From: Pohlia nutans
Lineage: Eukaryota; Streptophyta; Bryopsida; Bryales; Mniaceae
Assembly (NCBI GenBank): GCA_022496805.1
Contig: CM040093.1
Span: 6,658,213 to 6,722,212 of the forward strand
Direction: 5' to 3'
Length of the DNA: 64,000 nt
The stretch's first letter is position 1; the number at the start of each line of letters is the position of its first letter. The notes beneath the pieces are model-generated. The model had not been told where the DNA came from. It ran no database searches and was given only the letters and a program-made list of their open reading frames with translations. Shown here in pieces: positions 43,378 through 54,150 of the stretch. The translations under genes and the position numbers were made by a program.

Positions 43378-44472
43378 CTAATGGTATGGATTGGGGCCTG
43401 GATAACACAAAATCTGCCAATGCGAGACCGGGAAAACCACTGCAAAGAGGATTAAAGATCCGACGACAAGCGCGACGTAAATCCGGAATAGGGATTTCGG
43501 CTGCTTCCTGTCGTCTTTGCCTTCAAATTTGGCGAATAGGAATTTCTCGACGCCCTCGACGCCTAATGATCGAAGTTTGCTTGATCTGTCTACCACATCC
43601 TGTTTGCACCATAGATCAATAACATTCTAGGGTAAGTTAAATAACATTCTTGTTATAGATCTCCCAACAATGAAGTTAAGAAGTCGTGATAAGTAAAGAA
43701 GTACCTTCAAACTAACGTCATCGTCGAAGATGGTCGTCTGCAATTCATCAATCTGCACCAACTTCTGGAAAACGCCGGCGATGGTCACAACCGAAGCAAT
43801 TGCCGACAAGAAGATGGGATACAACTGATTGTTACAATGCAACAGATTGGACTGCGAAACGGCAGTGAGAAGCACCCCTTGAAACACACTGAAGAACCCA
43901 ATCAACTGGTAAATCTCGTTCTTCAGATTCGCCACCTTCTTCTTCTTCCGCTCCACCCTGTTCGTGAACAACGTCTCCTTCCTGGTCCACTCCTCCAGCG
44001 CCTTGGCGTACACAGGTGTACGCTCTATCTCAATGAGCTTCACAATCTCCTCGTAGCACTCGGGCAATTTGCCCGGCTTCCAGGGCAACTCGTTCTTCAA
44101 ATAAGTGTCCACGAAACCTTTCGGATTCACTACGCAAGACTTCCTATCAAGCCTCTCCCTGACCTTCTTGTCCTTGTCCTGCTTCTTCTCCTGCTTCCAG
44201 ATCTTCACTTTCTCATTCACCTTCTCTTTAAAGAATCCTAAAACTCCTCTTCTCACCGAGCCTAGCAGCTTGTCCTTCCTCCGTTCGGCCTTCTTTTCAA
44301 AAACCTTCTTGTTTGCCAATCTCTCCCGATCTTCTAGAGCTGTGCGAAACGCATCAACCTGTGCTTCTACGTCTGGTCCGTCTCCTCGAGAATGCTCAAC
44401 AACTGAGCTCAGTTCTTTGAAGAGCTGTGCTACAATGGGATAATCATTTTGTGCTTGAATTCTAGATGCCAT
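43378..44472 (-). CDS. Basic coiled-coil protein with three membrane segments, 2 exons
   Basis: Exon 1 is 44472-43705, the intron 43704-43600 (GTACTT...CAAACAG, 105 bp) and exon 2 is 43599-43378, giving 329 residues. An in-frame Met 33 bases upstream (44505) is an alternative start. The N-terminal 170 residues are hydrophilic and Lys/Arg/Glu-rich (KKVFEKKAERRKDK), probably helical. Two hydrophobic helices follow (YQLIGFFSVFQGVLLTAVS and LYPIFLSAIASVVTIAGVF). A third lies near the C-terminus in exon 2 (YVALVVGSLILFAVVF), ending in a short tail. I do not recognise a named family. The codon use and clean intron mark it as a genuine host gene. Its closeness to the DUF7748-like gene on the same strand may or may not be functional. 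Confidence 0.8.
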
Positions 44473-44704
44473 CTTAAGGCCGGGCTGCAGAAAATCAGTG
44501 AACATCTTAACACTGGCTCACATGTAGCTTCCACGTAGTAGCAGGCACGGGATTTGATACCGGACGACTGGAGATTATCGTGCACGGCACAGTCTTCTTA
44601 TTACAACAGGAAGATACTTCGAACCTAAAATAAGTCATTATAATATGATACCATTTTACCGACGATTCTGCAATGGTATTTTTATAATGAATATCTGCTT
44701 TTTT

Positions 44705-45365
44705 AGGACGCATGCCCCGTCTCCAGAACCCGGCGGTCTTTAATGCATGGGGACAGAATTGTCCCCAGTTTGTACCGGTTGGGGTTCCACCTTAAAAAAC
44801 AACCCCACTTGACCTCCTCCTATGGTTTTTTCTTCCTAGGTCCTTGCAAGGTAAATTGGATTTATAGGTCCCAATTTCACAAAAACAATTGCCAATAAAA
44901 GACCCTAGGATGCCCACAATGAAAAATGTAGGGAAAGATTTTGTATAGCAATTTTTAGCTTGTGGCAGTTGCTTAAAAGCAGCTGCCAAAAGTTTAAAAT
45001 CGCTACAAAAAAAATCATTGAGGAAAGGAGGGTGAATGAATATTACCCACATTCAAGACCACCAGGTGGTTCTGAACCCCCGACTCTAAACCCCCTCCCC
45101 TCTCAATATTAATGCAAGAGGACAAAAATTGCCCCCTATTTTGTGTATGTAAGGGCCATCTTAAAAAATAATTCCCTCTTCCAAAGGTTTAAAATTCCCA
45201 AGGGGGTCCTCCTGAACTAAAACGAGGTTGTAGGCCTCGAATTTGCAAAGAAAAATGCCCAAAAAAAATCTTAGGGTGTCCAAAATGGAAATTTCAGAAA
45301 ATGGAGCCCATAGGTGAATAGTGCTTGCATTAACGTCAAGGGGGGGTTTAGAGTCGAGGGTTTTG
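44705..45365. repeat. Two decayed copies of the CTCTAAATCCCC-type element
   Basis: About 44705-45065 and 45075-45365 each show GGGGACA.AATTG or GACAAAAATTGCCCCC, then CTTAAAAAA, GAAATTTC or its remains, and G/C-rich ends near a CATT(C)AAGACCACC or GTTTAGAG motif. They lie head to tail and are AT-degraded compared with 31086-31352. Confidence 0.55.
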
Positions 45366-45369
45366 GATG

Positions 45370-45680
45370 GCCCATTCACATACACTAATGCTGCCGCATG
45401 CATGCATGAGTCAGGTAGCTTTGAGGGAATCTATTGTCAAGATGTTTAAAATACACAATTAGAAATTTCTCTAACACATAATAGAAAAGAATGCAACACA
45501 AAAAGGAGCATGGTTCTACTTGCGGCACTATAATGCAGTTACACAGTGCCTGAACAGTAGTTGCAGCTAGAAAAGACAAGGCTTTGAATATTTTTTTGTT
45601 TCTCGGTTTTACCTTCTTCCATTTCGGGAACGCAATTGTAAGTGCAGCAGGGGCTTAGTGTGAATGTGCAGGAGACGGGG
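45370..45680. repeat. Inverted counterpart of 31353-31665
   Basis: On the minus strand it reads AAGCCCCTGCTGCACTTAC, TTCCCGAAATGGAAGAAGG and GTGCCGCAAGTAGAACCATG, matching 31.4-31.6 kb. Confidence 0.65.
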
Positions 45681-45948
45681 AGGACAGATGCCTTCATAGC
45701 AAGGCAAACCAAGCCCACCACATCAGTAAATTTTGGGCAGGCAATTCTCATGTTGAGCAACAACACCCTTGCACACCAATACGATCAAGATCTACATTAA
45801 ATATCTAGTGCACAATCGACCAACATGAGGTTCATGTTGTACTGGCAAGCACAAATTACTTTTTTATTTTTATTGACACAAAGGAGCTAAGCACTAATTA
45901 TTTTGATGATCTGTGTGATATTAACATAGAAGTCATGCCATCATTCTA

Positions 45949-46384
45949 AGGGGCGGTTTACACTACGGACCAAGAACTTGTCCCATACATCTCTAAAATT
46001 TGTGAATGGCTCCATCAACTCGTCCCGGGATGACTTGGGTTTACACTACAAGGAAAAAAGAAAAGTGACCAAAGGAGTTGAGGTCCTCAAAAGGCCTATA
46101 AATAGGCGTAGTGGATAATGTTGAAGGGTCCCCCGGATTTTGTGGTGAGAGAGGCAAAAAGGGTTCTCTCGTTGCCAAACAAGGAGACCATGGGCTTTAA
46201 ATGTTGTTTTATTATTTTTTAAGTCCCGGTCCAAGTTCGGTTTACACTTAGTGAGAGGCCCAAGGGTTTTAAAAATTACATTTTTTTGAAGTGTGACCAT
46301 GGAACTGTGACCATGAAGTGTGACCATGGAATTAATCCATTTTCCTTGGTCACGGCTCTTGGTCCGTAGTGTAAACCGCCCCTA
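45949..46384. mobile_element. TIR element with GGGGCGGTTTACACTACGG ends
   Basis: GGGGCGGTTTACACTACGGA and TCCGTAGTGTAAACCGCCCC are near-perfect inverted ends; the arms include ACCAAGA / TCTTGGT. The interior has local CATGGAACTGTGACC duplications. The G-rich ends with a T/A flank recall PIF/Harbinger, but the target duplication is unclear. 436 bp. Confidence 0.75.
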
Positions 46385-46403
46385 TGTAAACTCTGGCAAC
46401 CAT

Positions 46404-46471
46404 AGATCTCGTGTGATTTCAATGTCAAAGTCCATGCTAGATCTCGTGTGATTTCAATGTCAAGGTCCATG
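46404..46471 (+). repeat. Tandem duplication, about 34-bp unit
   Basis: TAGATCTCGTGTGATTTCAA followed by TGTCAA.GTCCATGC occurs twice in a row. Confidence 0.85.
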
Positions 46472-46838
46472 CGAGTTTCATACCGTTTTCTCATCTGAAT
46501 GATTCCCCCTATTTTTACTGATGCAGGCCCGGCGAGGTTTATTGGTGGCCAACTTATTCAACAGGCTACAACTAGGATCAAACTTGTATAGAATATGCTT
46601 TATATGTTCAAGTCAACAGCGTCTTGTTCTTCAGATCAATAATAGCCGATGGATGCTCACATGAATCATGAAGAACTGCATCCACAGCAGTGCGCAGTGT
46701 GGGCTGTCACTCTGGCAGCGAAATTTTTAAGTATTTTCAGACGTAGAGCGACACGCTAAGGAAGCTGATGGGCAGGTGCTTTTCTGGCGAAGTCTTTGGG
46801 GAATCCAGCCACCTTCTTAATGGTATGCAATTGGCGAG
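46472..46838. other. Intergenic DNA without recognised feature
   Basis: Nothing recognisable on either strand. Confidence 0.35.
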
Positions 46839-47572
46839 TTAACCCCTAAAGGTTGGGCCTATGACCATGGAATCATGCTTTATCTGTCACACTCAATTTT
46901 GCTACTAAAAATAATACAAGAATTCAAATAATTTTTTTTAGTAGATGAAGCCACATGTCTACTACAAATCATGAATTTTTCATACAATTTGGTGAAAATT
47001 TGAAATTACTATGGTTTTATGAAGTGATTGTAAAGAAAATCTATATCAATTACAAAATATACTAGAAAATTCCGATTTTTTACCTAAGGTGTAAACTACA
47101 ATGAAGAAAAGTTTAGTTGATGAAAATCATCCGTGTATCTAAATTTAGAAAATTTTGCTACACCTTGGTGATACCTACCGAACTTGTAACTACAATAAAA
47201 CACTCAATTTTCAATTTTTTCCAAAAATTCAAAGTGGAGTAGAAACTAGACTTGGCAAGCTTCATTTTGTTAATTAAGCTCAAATGCAATGGAACTCATT
47301 TTCATGGCCTAAATTTAGTTTAAGTAGAACAAGCAAAAAAATTCAAAATACACTACACGGTGAACCATTTTTACGACTCCTTTTGTAGTTGGGACCCCAT
47401 GTAAAATCTAAAAATAGCTTGAATTATTTGAATTCAACTTGAAGGGGTAGCATGACCAAGCAAAGCCCTTCACATAAAGAATTGGATGGAAATCATCCAT
47501 GTAGTAGTTGGAATTGAACAGTCGGCTTCATTTATAAGCCAATTTTTGGTCTCGGCGACATTTAGGGGTTAA
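46839..47572. mobile_element. TTAA-type element, 734 bp
   Basis: It starts TTAACCCCTAAAGGTTGGG and ends GGCGACATTTAGGGGTTAA. Non-coding. It abuts the next TIR element at 47571. Confidence 0.75.
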
Positions 47573-47971
47573 GGTTCGATGTCCTAAAACCACCACCTCC
47601 CCCAAATATGACATGTAGAGTTTTCTTGGGGCCACCACACTTGAGACTCAAAACCACTAATTTCACTATTCAAGTCAACCAATGGCATGCCAAGTATTGC
47701 GAAAAAGTAGTTGGTGGTTTTGGGTATCATTATGAGTGAAAATTAGTACCACATGGTGTGGTCATGGGAAAACCTAGAGGTCTGATTTGGATCACGAAGT
47801 TCTTTTCACTTCGAAATTTTGTATCAATTTGAATATTGGGAATTAAATTGCAAAAATTTGTGCATTCCGTGAGAAATCTTCTTCCAAATGACCAAAAAAT
47901 ATTTCTCATAAATAACCTTGTTAAAATGAGGTCATATTACTTAAGTTGGTGGTTTAAGGACATCCAACCTT
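47571..47971. mobile_element. TIR element with AAGGTT.GATGTCC ends
   Basis: AAGGTTCGATGTCCTAAAAC..CACCACC pairs with GGTGGTTTAAGGACATCCAACCTT (right end 47971). Same family as 9337-9938. 401 bp. Confidence 0.7.
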
Positions 47972-48493
47972 ACTCATCCAAGTAGTTGGGCAAAAAATCA
48001 GATTTTTTTTAGAGTATTCCAACTCATGTGGCGAGTGAAAATTCAAGCAAGACGAGAATGTGGCGAATACAAAAGAGAAATTCACAAAGTAACTAGGTGA
48101 ACAATTCTTCTTTTGATACCCCATCTAGACATGTGGAGGAAAACGAAAAGTATTGAAGATTCCTCATATTTCCTCAAATAGCTTGGAAATAGTGAACGTA
48201 GTTGAGTGGGCTAGTACATTAATAGTGAGCTTTGGCCGGTACGTGAATAGTGAGTTTGGACCTTCACATGCTTGGAATAGCAAGCTTTAGGCGATTCCCA
48301 TGCAATCCACACGTTGTCAGTGCCATCTCCACATGAAACTCAGTCACCTAACTTCAGTTTCCAAAAATAAATCTCATACTTCATTTGTTTTAGATCAAAA
48401 CACACTTTCTGTTTTTGGGATTTGTCATATCTTTACTGTTGGCATAGGCCCAAAAATCAGAGTTTTTGCTACTCTACGAATTTCTCTAAAACT
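47972..48493. other. Intergenic DNA without recognised feature
   Basis: Open frames are short and without motifs. No repeat recognised. Confidence 0.35.
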
Positions 48494-48755
48494 TTAACCC
48501 TTTAACGTCTCAATTCAACACTGTTTTCAAAGATTCGCTATAAAATGTTTGATGAAAAAACAAAAATGGAGTTGATGTACAAAAAAAAGTTGTAAATTAT
48601 GTCAATGTGAAGATCACATCTGTACGGTTGGATTCATCATTTTTTAAATTAATATTTTTTAATGAATTTTGCAAGGTTTTCACTTGAAATTCAATTAAAA
48701 ATCCAAAATTGACACCAAGAGAATTAAAAATATTGTAACGAAATTAATTGTAATG
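48494..48755. mobile_element. Partial TTAA-type element (family of 61638-62184)
   Basis: It starts TTAACCCTTTAACGTCTCAA and parallels 61638-61880 through CTATAAAATGTTTGATGA and AAGATCACATCTGTACGGTT. The right end is missing. Confidence 0.7.
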
Positions 48756-48901
48756 AAATCCCCCTACATGCTGTGAAATTAACAACACCTTTGTCCTCCT
48801 AATGTAAAGAGCTTGATCCAAATATGTTGATCCTCTCCGTTTCTAAACCCCATACTAATTGTTTCATATACATAACCACATCATGCAGCGGAGAAACGAG
48901 T

Positions 48902-49258
48902 AAGGTAAGGGGTACAGTGGCCGTCAGGTTAAGCATTTCAACCTACATGGAGTGCTAATTTTCAATGATAAAAATTGCAGCACATAAAACTTTGGGTTTA
49001 ATAACCAAATTCAATTTTTAATTAATTTTTTCACAACATATGATTTCGTTATAAATTTTCAAACTTAATGTGCGTAGACCACTATTGATGTTAGTAGGTG
49101 TACCAAGAACTGTCTTTCATTTCTAGTCCAATCAGATTGCTAACTTGGTATTCATAATTAATGCTTGTAATAACTAGATTGGGAACTCGTGAAGTTGAAA
49201 GAGGTGCTTTTATAGGTGACCACAATCGGTACCTAACAATTTTTGGTGCTTCTGCCTT
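48902..49258. repeat. Repeat shared with 19680-20856, empty-site form
   Basis: It starts TAAGGTAAGGGGTACAGTGG and lacks the 818-bp TTAA element that splits the other copy. It ends near GTGCTTCTGCCTTA, so TAAGG / CCTTA may be its own termini. Confidence 0.65.
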
Positions 49259-49969
49259 AATGGCAACAAGTCAGACCTAAGCAAATGATGCTTCCAAACT
49301 CAAAGCAATTGTAAAAATCTCTCAAGGTGCACTTCTAGTTTCAACCAAGATGTTTAATGTACTAGTGTTAGAATTCACACTACATGTACAATTGATACAT
49401 ACTGTCCAAAATCTAATTGAGCTTGAAGATGCATGCCTAGAGGATGCACTTCCCAAGTCTTTATTGGCAACGTGCAATCAAAAGTAGGGGTATTTTATTT
49501 CATTTAAGAGAAATTTTTGAAAAATCTTTGATGTAAAATAGCACAATTTAAATCTTTGATGTAAAATGGCACATTATAAATAACATAGGATGCCTATAAA
49601 ATTTTAAAGAATATTCATAGAATATACCATGGATATTCTTTATGTCATACAATGTTTGCATTACTTCATAGCCCCCCTTAAAATACCCTTTGCACGCACG
49701 TGATTCACCAATATAACATATAGTGCATCCCCGGGATGCATGTATGCATTGGCAACCTTACCATGTAATGGATGATTGAAGCTCGCACACTACCGGGCCC
49801 AGAGCACCTCTCGTGATGCGTCCGTCGAAGTTGCCAGCCTGCAAGTATGATGATCGGCGCCGCCATGAGCAAGCTCCCAGGATTCGATCACCTGTGCTTC
49901 ACCACAGGAAGCACAACATTCAAATGCCATGAAGATTTAAGACCATGAAGGAGAGAATACATAGAGACA
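49259..49969. other. Intergenic DNA without recognised gene
   Basis: A locally GC-richer patch at about 49790-49900 (CGTCGAAGTTGCC, GATCGGCGCCGCC) could be an exon relic, but no supported frame was found. Confidence 0.3.
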
Positions 49970-50525
49970 ATTGAGTTAACCGAAAACACAAGAAGAGTTG
50001 AAGAGGAGTTTCTTCTTTATAATAAAATTTTCTGACAATCGTTGTTTATGAATAGTCCCCATAGTTGGGGCTCTTGGCTTGGGAGAGCGGATGGGAACTC
50101 TCCTCTAGCATTGAGAAGGTCACGAGTTCCACACCCTGTGGTGGCGCAAGGTCTTACTTTAAATTATTCTCAAACTCACCATAGACTAGTTTTGCCGTCT
50201 TTTTGAACTGAAAACGAGTTGAAGGTGAGTATGAGGTGAGTTTCCACTTTAAGACACTCTTTTCGGTTAACTCAAATAGAGTTACCCAAAAACAGAAGAG
50301 GAGTTTAAGTGGAATTTGCATCCACTATTAACAATTTTCGACAAACATTGTTCATGAGTGGTCCTTTCGTCGACTCTCTTAGGTTTGGGGGAACTTGTGA
50401 GAACTCTCTTTTAGCATTAGGGAGGTCACAAGTTCTATACCTCATGGAGGTGCAAAGCCTTGCTTAAAATTATTCTCCAACTCAACATAGACTGGTTTTG
50501 TAGTCTTTTTGAACTCAAAAAAATC
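49970..50525 (+). repeat. Tandem pair of about 310-bp units with tRNA-like box B
   Basis: Unit 1 (about 49970-50265) and unit 2 (about 50275-50525) share AGTTAACC or AGAGTTACC, GAAAA..AGAAGAG, GACAA.C.TTGTT.ATGA and AGCATT.(G)GAAGGTCAC(A)AGTTC. They end with ATAGACT.GTTTTG.(C)GTCTTTTTGAACT. GGTCACGAGTTCCACACC at about 50118 resembles a tRNA box B, so a SINE-like or tRNA-derived unit is possible. Confidence 0.5.
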
Positions 50526-51243
50526 ACAGCATAATCTTCAAATTAAAAAATTTAGCCCCAGGGGTGCACTTAGTGTTAAAAACTAGGAATAACGTGTGTG
50601 CGTCACCTCCAAATTACTACCCCTATATACGGTTTTTCTTTCAATAAAAAAATGATACACATACATATAAATAACAAAAAAGAAGCCTAATGTATGTATG
50701 CATGTTCAAAGTAATTTTTTTCAAAAAAAAAAAGCTTAAAATATGTATACAATGAAAAAAATGGCCTAAAAAATAGGCTTGAATTTTTTCACTGCAAAAG
50801 TATTTATTTATCGTTGATAAAATCATTAAACACTTTTTTATTCATAGAATCTAACTCATACAAGTTTTTTCTACTACAAAAGTTACTATAGCTAGTGCAA
50901 TAATACTTTCTAAGTCTACTACGATATGATTAGTCAAGTCATAAGTCTATAGTGATCCATGACTTTTTTGGTACCAACACAATCCAATCTCCATATGAGA
51001 TGGTCGATTCAACAAATCAACTAGTTCTCTATATTCAACCCACGTATTAGCAATTTTTTACACATTCTATAAACCCTTCCTAAATACCAGGTTTTAGTGG
51101 TCAATGCTTTTGATTTGCTTGGCCTTCGTTTTTTTTATAATTTTTTCAACAAAGAGGCCTAAGAGTTACTTCCTACCCACACGTTATAAGAGAATGGCAC
51201 TATATGTAAATTTACAAATTTTATCACATTAAAAATGGGCTAT
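50526..51243. other. AT-rich DNA flanking the LTR element
   Basis: No gene or repeat recognised. Confidence 0.4.
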
Positions 51244-51248
51244 GTATA

Positions 51249-51652
51249 TGGTAGTTCCTCTTGGTAAAATACCTATTCGGTAATTAGTACCGAGAGTTTT
51301 AATGACTACCGAGAAGAAGAAAGCTAGCAGGCTGGACACTCGAACACTAAAGACTAGGTCGATTATCTCAGAACTAAGGTACAATAAGTTAATCAGACCC
51401 TATCAAGAATACACAAAAAGACTGCTCGGTAGAAAATAATCAATCTCACAAGAAATCAATCGTCTAGAAAAAATGAGGCGTGCCAATGGGGTTGGCTCTA
51501 TTGCTTTTATACCATAGTACAACCAGATTTGACAGTTAGGTCAGATCGGTAAAAAGTGTCTCCTAGATCTACCTACTGGGGTAATTTGGAAAATTACCCA
51601 GGTAAGACTCAGATCGGTAGCTCTACCGATAACTCCAAAATTACGGTTAACA
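51249..51652 (-). repeat. 3' LTR
   Basis: 404 bp, TG..CA on the plus strand (TGGTAGTTCC ... GGTTAACA). A conserved inner palindrome-like motif GGTAGCTCTACCGAT lies near one end. The short motif CGGTA/TACCG recurs inside the LTR and throughout the element. Confidence 0.92.
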
Positions 51653-51668
51653 CTATCCCCCCTCTAAA
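51653..51668 (-). promoter_or_regulatory. Polypurine tract
   Basis: The minus strand reads AGAGGGGGGATAG directly next to the 3' LTR, the expected place for plus-strand priming. It confirms that the element is transcribed on the minus strand. Confidence 0.8.
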
Positions 51669-51718
51669 CCAAGTTCACACCTGGAACTTGTCTAACTGAG
51701 ATATACTGGAGGGAATTT

Positions 51719-54118
51719 TTACACTGTAGGGTCGGTTTGCCTAGTGATGGTGCGAGACACCCGAAACCCTTCGTCCTCTGATCCGGTAGGCTCCTCGATA
51801 TTCGGTGTGTTGTGCCGAGGATGGCTGGGCGTCCTGGTGTCTGGTGCACTGATATTTCCTTGCGTGAGGGGGCTGAGTAATTCCTGGCCATGAAATGAAT
51901 CCCTGAAGAGGGAGTCAAAGCCCTCCGTCGGTAGTGGGGGAGCTTGGATGGGATCGTGTTCTGTCGTGACGGGGTTGACAATGTTGGTGTCGGTAGAGTC
52001 CGGTGATGGAGGTTGCGGAACAAAATCCGGATGTGCTTGTCGGTACTGGTTCAGCATTCGGTAGGTGTTGTGCAGTGCCGTCTCGATGTCCTGTGCTTGG
52101 TTGTCCAGCGAGTTGTATTCGGTAACTAGATGCTCCAGTTCGGTGGTGACGGTTGCGCGGTGGTTCGTCTCGGTCTGTAGAGCCTGCCGGAGAGAGTGGA
52201 TGGTGATTCTGTGGTCCGCTGTGTCGGCTCTGAGCTGCTTGCTTTCGGTTTGGGCGGCGTTTAAGAGAGTTCTCTGGGCTTGTAATTGTTGAGTCAGGTC
52301 GGCGACTTCGGTGCGTGCACGTTCACGGTCTTCTCGAATTCTAGCGAGGTCGGTAGCATGTTGTCGGGCTTCATTTTTGGAGATGTCGAGTTGACCCTCC
52401 AGCTCGGTAGTCCACTTTTGGGCGTTCTCAAGTTGGCGCTGATGTGCTGCCGGGTCGGAGATGGTGAGTTGTTGAACTTGTGTCTGGACCTCGGTAAGTA
52501 CCTCTGTCAGCTTGTCTATTGTGCGTTGAAGAAAACAGACATTCTGAAAGAAGTTTCGAGGGCCATGGAGCCGAATATTCGGAGGTTCGGTATGCTCCGT
52601 TGCGTGAGGAACCGAGGTCCGGGGTGGTGGCATCTGTACAGAAGCTTGGAAACCGGTAGTTGGAGTGGTCTCGGTAGGGAGTGTACCTGAAGTTTGCAGT
52701 CGTTGGTTCAGTGGCGGTGGTGGTGGATTCTCGCCAATGATCTGTAGTGGTGACGAGGATGAGCGATTCGGTGACTGATTCGGTGCCGGGGACGGAGTGT
52801 GCTGAGAGGATCGGTGCGTAGAGGAGGAGTCGCCGCCACGGTCGGTTCGGGGTCGGGAATTCCTGCCAAATTTGTTGAGGGCGTCGGTAAGGTCGAGTCG
52901 GTGCTTGCTTTTGGAAGTCGTGGGTGTCGGTGTGATGTGACTGCGGAGTCGAGACGCGATGCCTAAGTCGGGAAACGTAGAAAAGAGGGGTAGTGACGTC
53001 TGCTGCTTCGGTAGTTCGTATTGATGTACACGTCCTGGTGTTGGGGAAGGTGGAGTGCGGTTGGCGGTGCTTGTTACTGGTCCTGGTGCTGCTGTTGTGG
53101 TTGGTATCCGAACGGTTACCGGTGCTGCTGGTTTGGTTGTGGTGTCGGCGGCTTCTTGTGCTCGGAGAAGCATGTCCCAGATTTCTGCTGAGAGACATAG
53201 TGGAGAATGGCCGCTCTGGATGGTGGCGAGGTCCTTCTGAAGTTGTCCGAGCATAAAGAGAGCCCAGTTCCAAGATGCTCCGGTATTCGTAAGAGAGAGT
53301 TCATCGGCCGTGAGTATCTCACGGAGGCACAGTGTGGATGTATAGGACTGCTTCTTCTTGAAGTAGATTGATTGGAGTAAAGCGTACTTCCGAGGTCGTA
53401 ACTCCGCCGGTCCCAACGAAACACTGTAACCGTCGGTGTCGGGTCGATGAAGAGCTTCATGCCCGTTGAGACCGATGCTCCAGTATTTGAACTTCTCCGG
53501 ATCCGGGTTGGAGTTCACTTCGGTAGTCGTGCCAATCGGTAGTCGGAGAACTTTGGTGATGTCTTCCAGGGTGATAATGTAGACTCTCCCGATCGCTTCT
53601 CCGATGATTGACTGTTGTTTGGTGTTGTGCGCGGTGTTTATGAAATTCTTCACGACATCTTTGCGAATTGGTTGACCCCACGGTAGGCTAACGAAATCTT
53701 CAAGGCCGACTCGGTGAATCCACGCGCGTTCGTCTGGATGGGTGGCAGCGAATGCTTGCCAGACAACCATGTGTTTGAGCGGTAGGCACGTGAACTCCTT
53801 CCAGTTCGGTCCGATCGGGTTACCGCGGGATGAGCTTCCATGGCGACTTTCGACTAGAGTTTTCTTCTGACCTGTCATCCTGCAAAAACGCACACAAGGA
53901 GTTCCTCGCCTTTTCTCTCGCAAGGTGGAAGAAAGAGAGGCTATCGAGCAAGAAGGAGGACGAACACTAATCCGCGCTATTCGCCTCGGTCGATTATGTC
54001 GGTGGCGGTGAACTGTAGCTACCGGTCGTGGTTGCCGGAGAAGAAGAGAGGGAGACGGAGATGGACGGCGGAGGCTGAGAGCTAACCGGGATGGGGAGAG
54101 AACCGTGGAGGCAAGCAT
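51719..54118 (-). CDS. Extra 799-codon ORF of the LTR element
   Basis: An intact frame of 799 codons. A Met at 53878 (MTGQKKTL) directly follows an acceptor-like GCGTTTTTGCAG, so the first 80 basic residues may be leader rather than protein. Residues about 100-330 (GPNWKEFTCLPLKH, VVKNFINTAHN, GRVYIITLEDITKVLRLP) resemble the plant-specific 'putative plant transposon protein' domain found in many retrotransposon-associated ORFs. Next comes a long Pro/Thr/Ser-rich linker. Residues about 535-735 form a strongly predicted coiled coil (LTEVLTEVQTQVQQLTI, then repeated Glu/Gln/Arg heptads), ending in an acidic, polar tail. It occupies the place where RT and integrase would be. The function is unknown; a nucleic-acid packaging or assembly role is a guess. 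Confidence 0.8.
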   Translation of the reverse strand: MLASTVLSPSRLALSLRRPSPSPSLLLRQPRPVATVHRHRHNRPRRIARISVRPPSCSIASLSSTLREKRRGTPCVRFCRMTGQKKTLVESRHGSSSRGNPIGPNWKEFTCLPLKHMVVWQAFAATHPDERAWIHRVGLEDFVSLPWGQPIRKDVVKNFINTAHNTKQQSIIGEAIGRVYIITLEDITKVLRLPIGTTTEVNSNPDPEKFKYWSIGLNGHEALHRPDTDGYSVSLGPAELRPRKYALLQSIYFKKKQSYTSTLCLREILTADELSLTNTGASWNWALFMLGQLQKDLATIQSGHSPLCLSAEIWDMLLRAQEAADTTTKPAAPVTVRIPTTTAAPGPVTSTANRTPPSPTPGRVHQYELPKQQTSLPLFSTFPDLGIASRLRSHITPTPTTSKSKHRLDLTDALNKFGRNSRPRTDRGGDSSSTHRSSQHTPSPAPNQSPNRSSSSPLQIIGENPPPPPLNQRLQTSGTLPTETTPTTGFQASVQMPPPRTSVPHATEHTEPPNIRLHGPRNFFQNVCFLQRTIDKLTEVLTEVQTQVQQLTISDPAAHQRQLENAQKWTTELEGQLDISKNEARQHATDLARIREDRERARTEVADLTQQLQAQRTLLNAAQTESKQLRADTADHRITIHSLRQALQTETNHRATVTTELEHLVTEYNSLDNQAQDIETALHNTYRMLNQYRQAHPDFVPQPPSPDSTDTNIVNPVTTEHDPIQAPPLPTEGFDSLFRDSFHGQELLSPLTQGNISAPDTRTPSHPRHNTPNIEEPTGSEDEGFRVSRTITRQTDPTV

Positions 54119-54150
54119 GTTGAGGGAAGGATAAATAGAAGGAGAGGTGT

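Noticed and set aside
42818..43420. Longer 200-codon version of the divergent DUF7748-like protein
   Set aside because: The extra 68 residues upstream have no counterpart in the four 133-residue copies. The Met at 43216 gives a collinear 132-residue protein.
43837..44241. 134-codon plus-strand frame opposite the membrane-protein gene
   Set aside because: Leu/His-rich mirror of the Lys/Glu-rich sense frame. The spliced sense gene explains the region.
48300..48497. 65-codon plus-strand frame
   Set aside because: Short, AT-rich, no motif, and ends at the start of a TTAA element.
52428..53273. 281-codon frame overlapping the 799-codon ORF in another frame
   Set aside because: Arg/Thr/Ser/His-rich shadow within the Pro/Thr linker. 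No motif.
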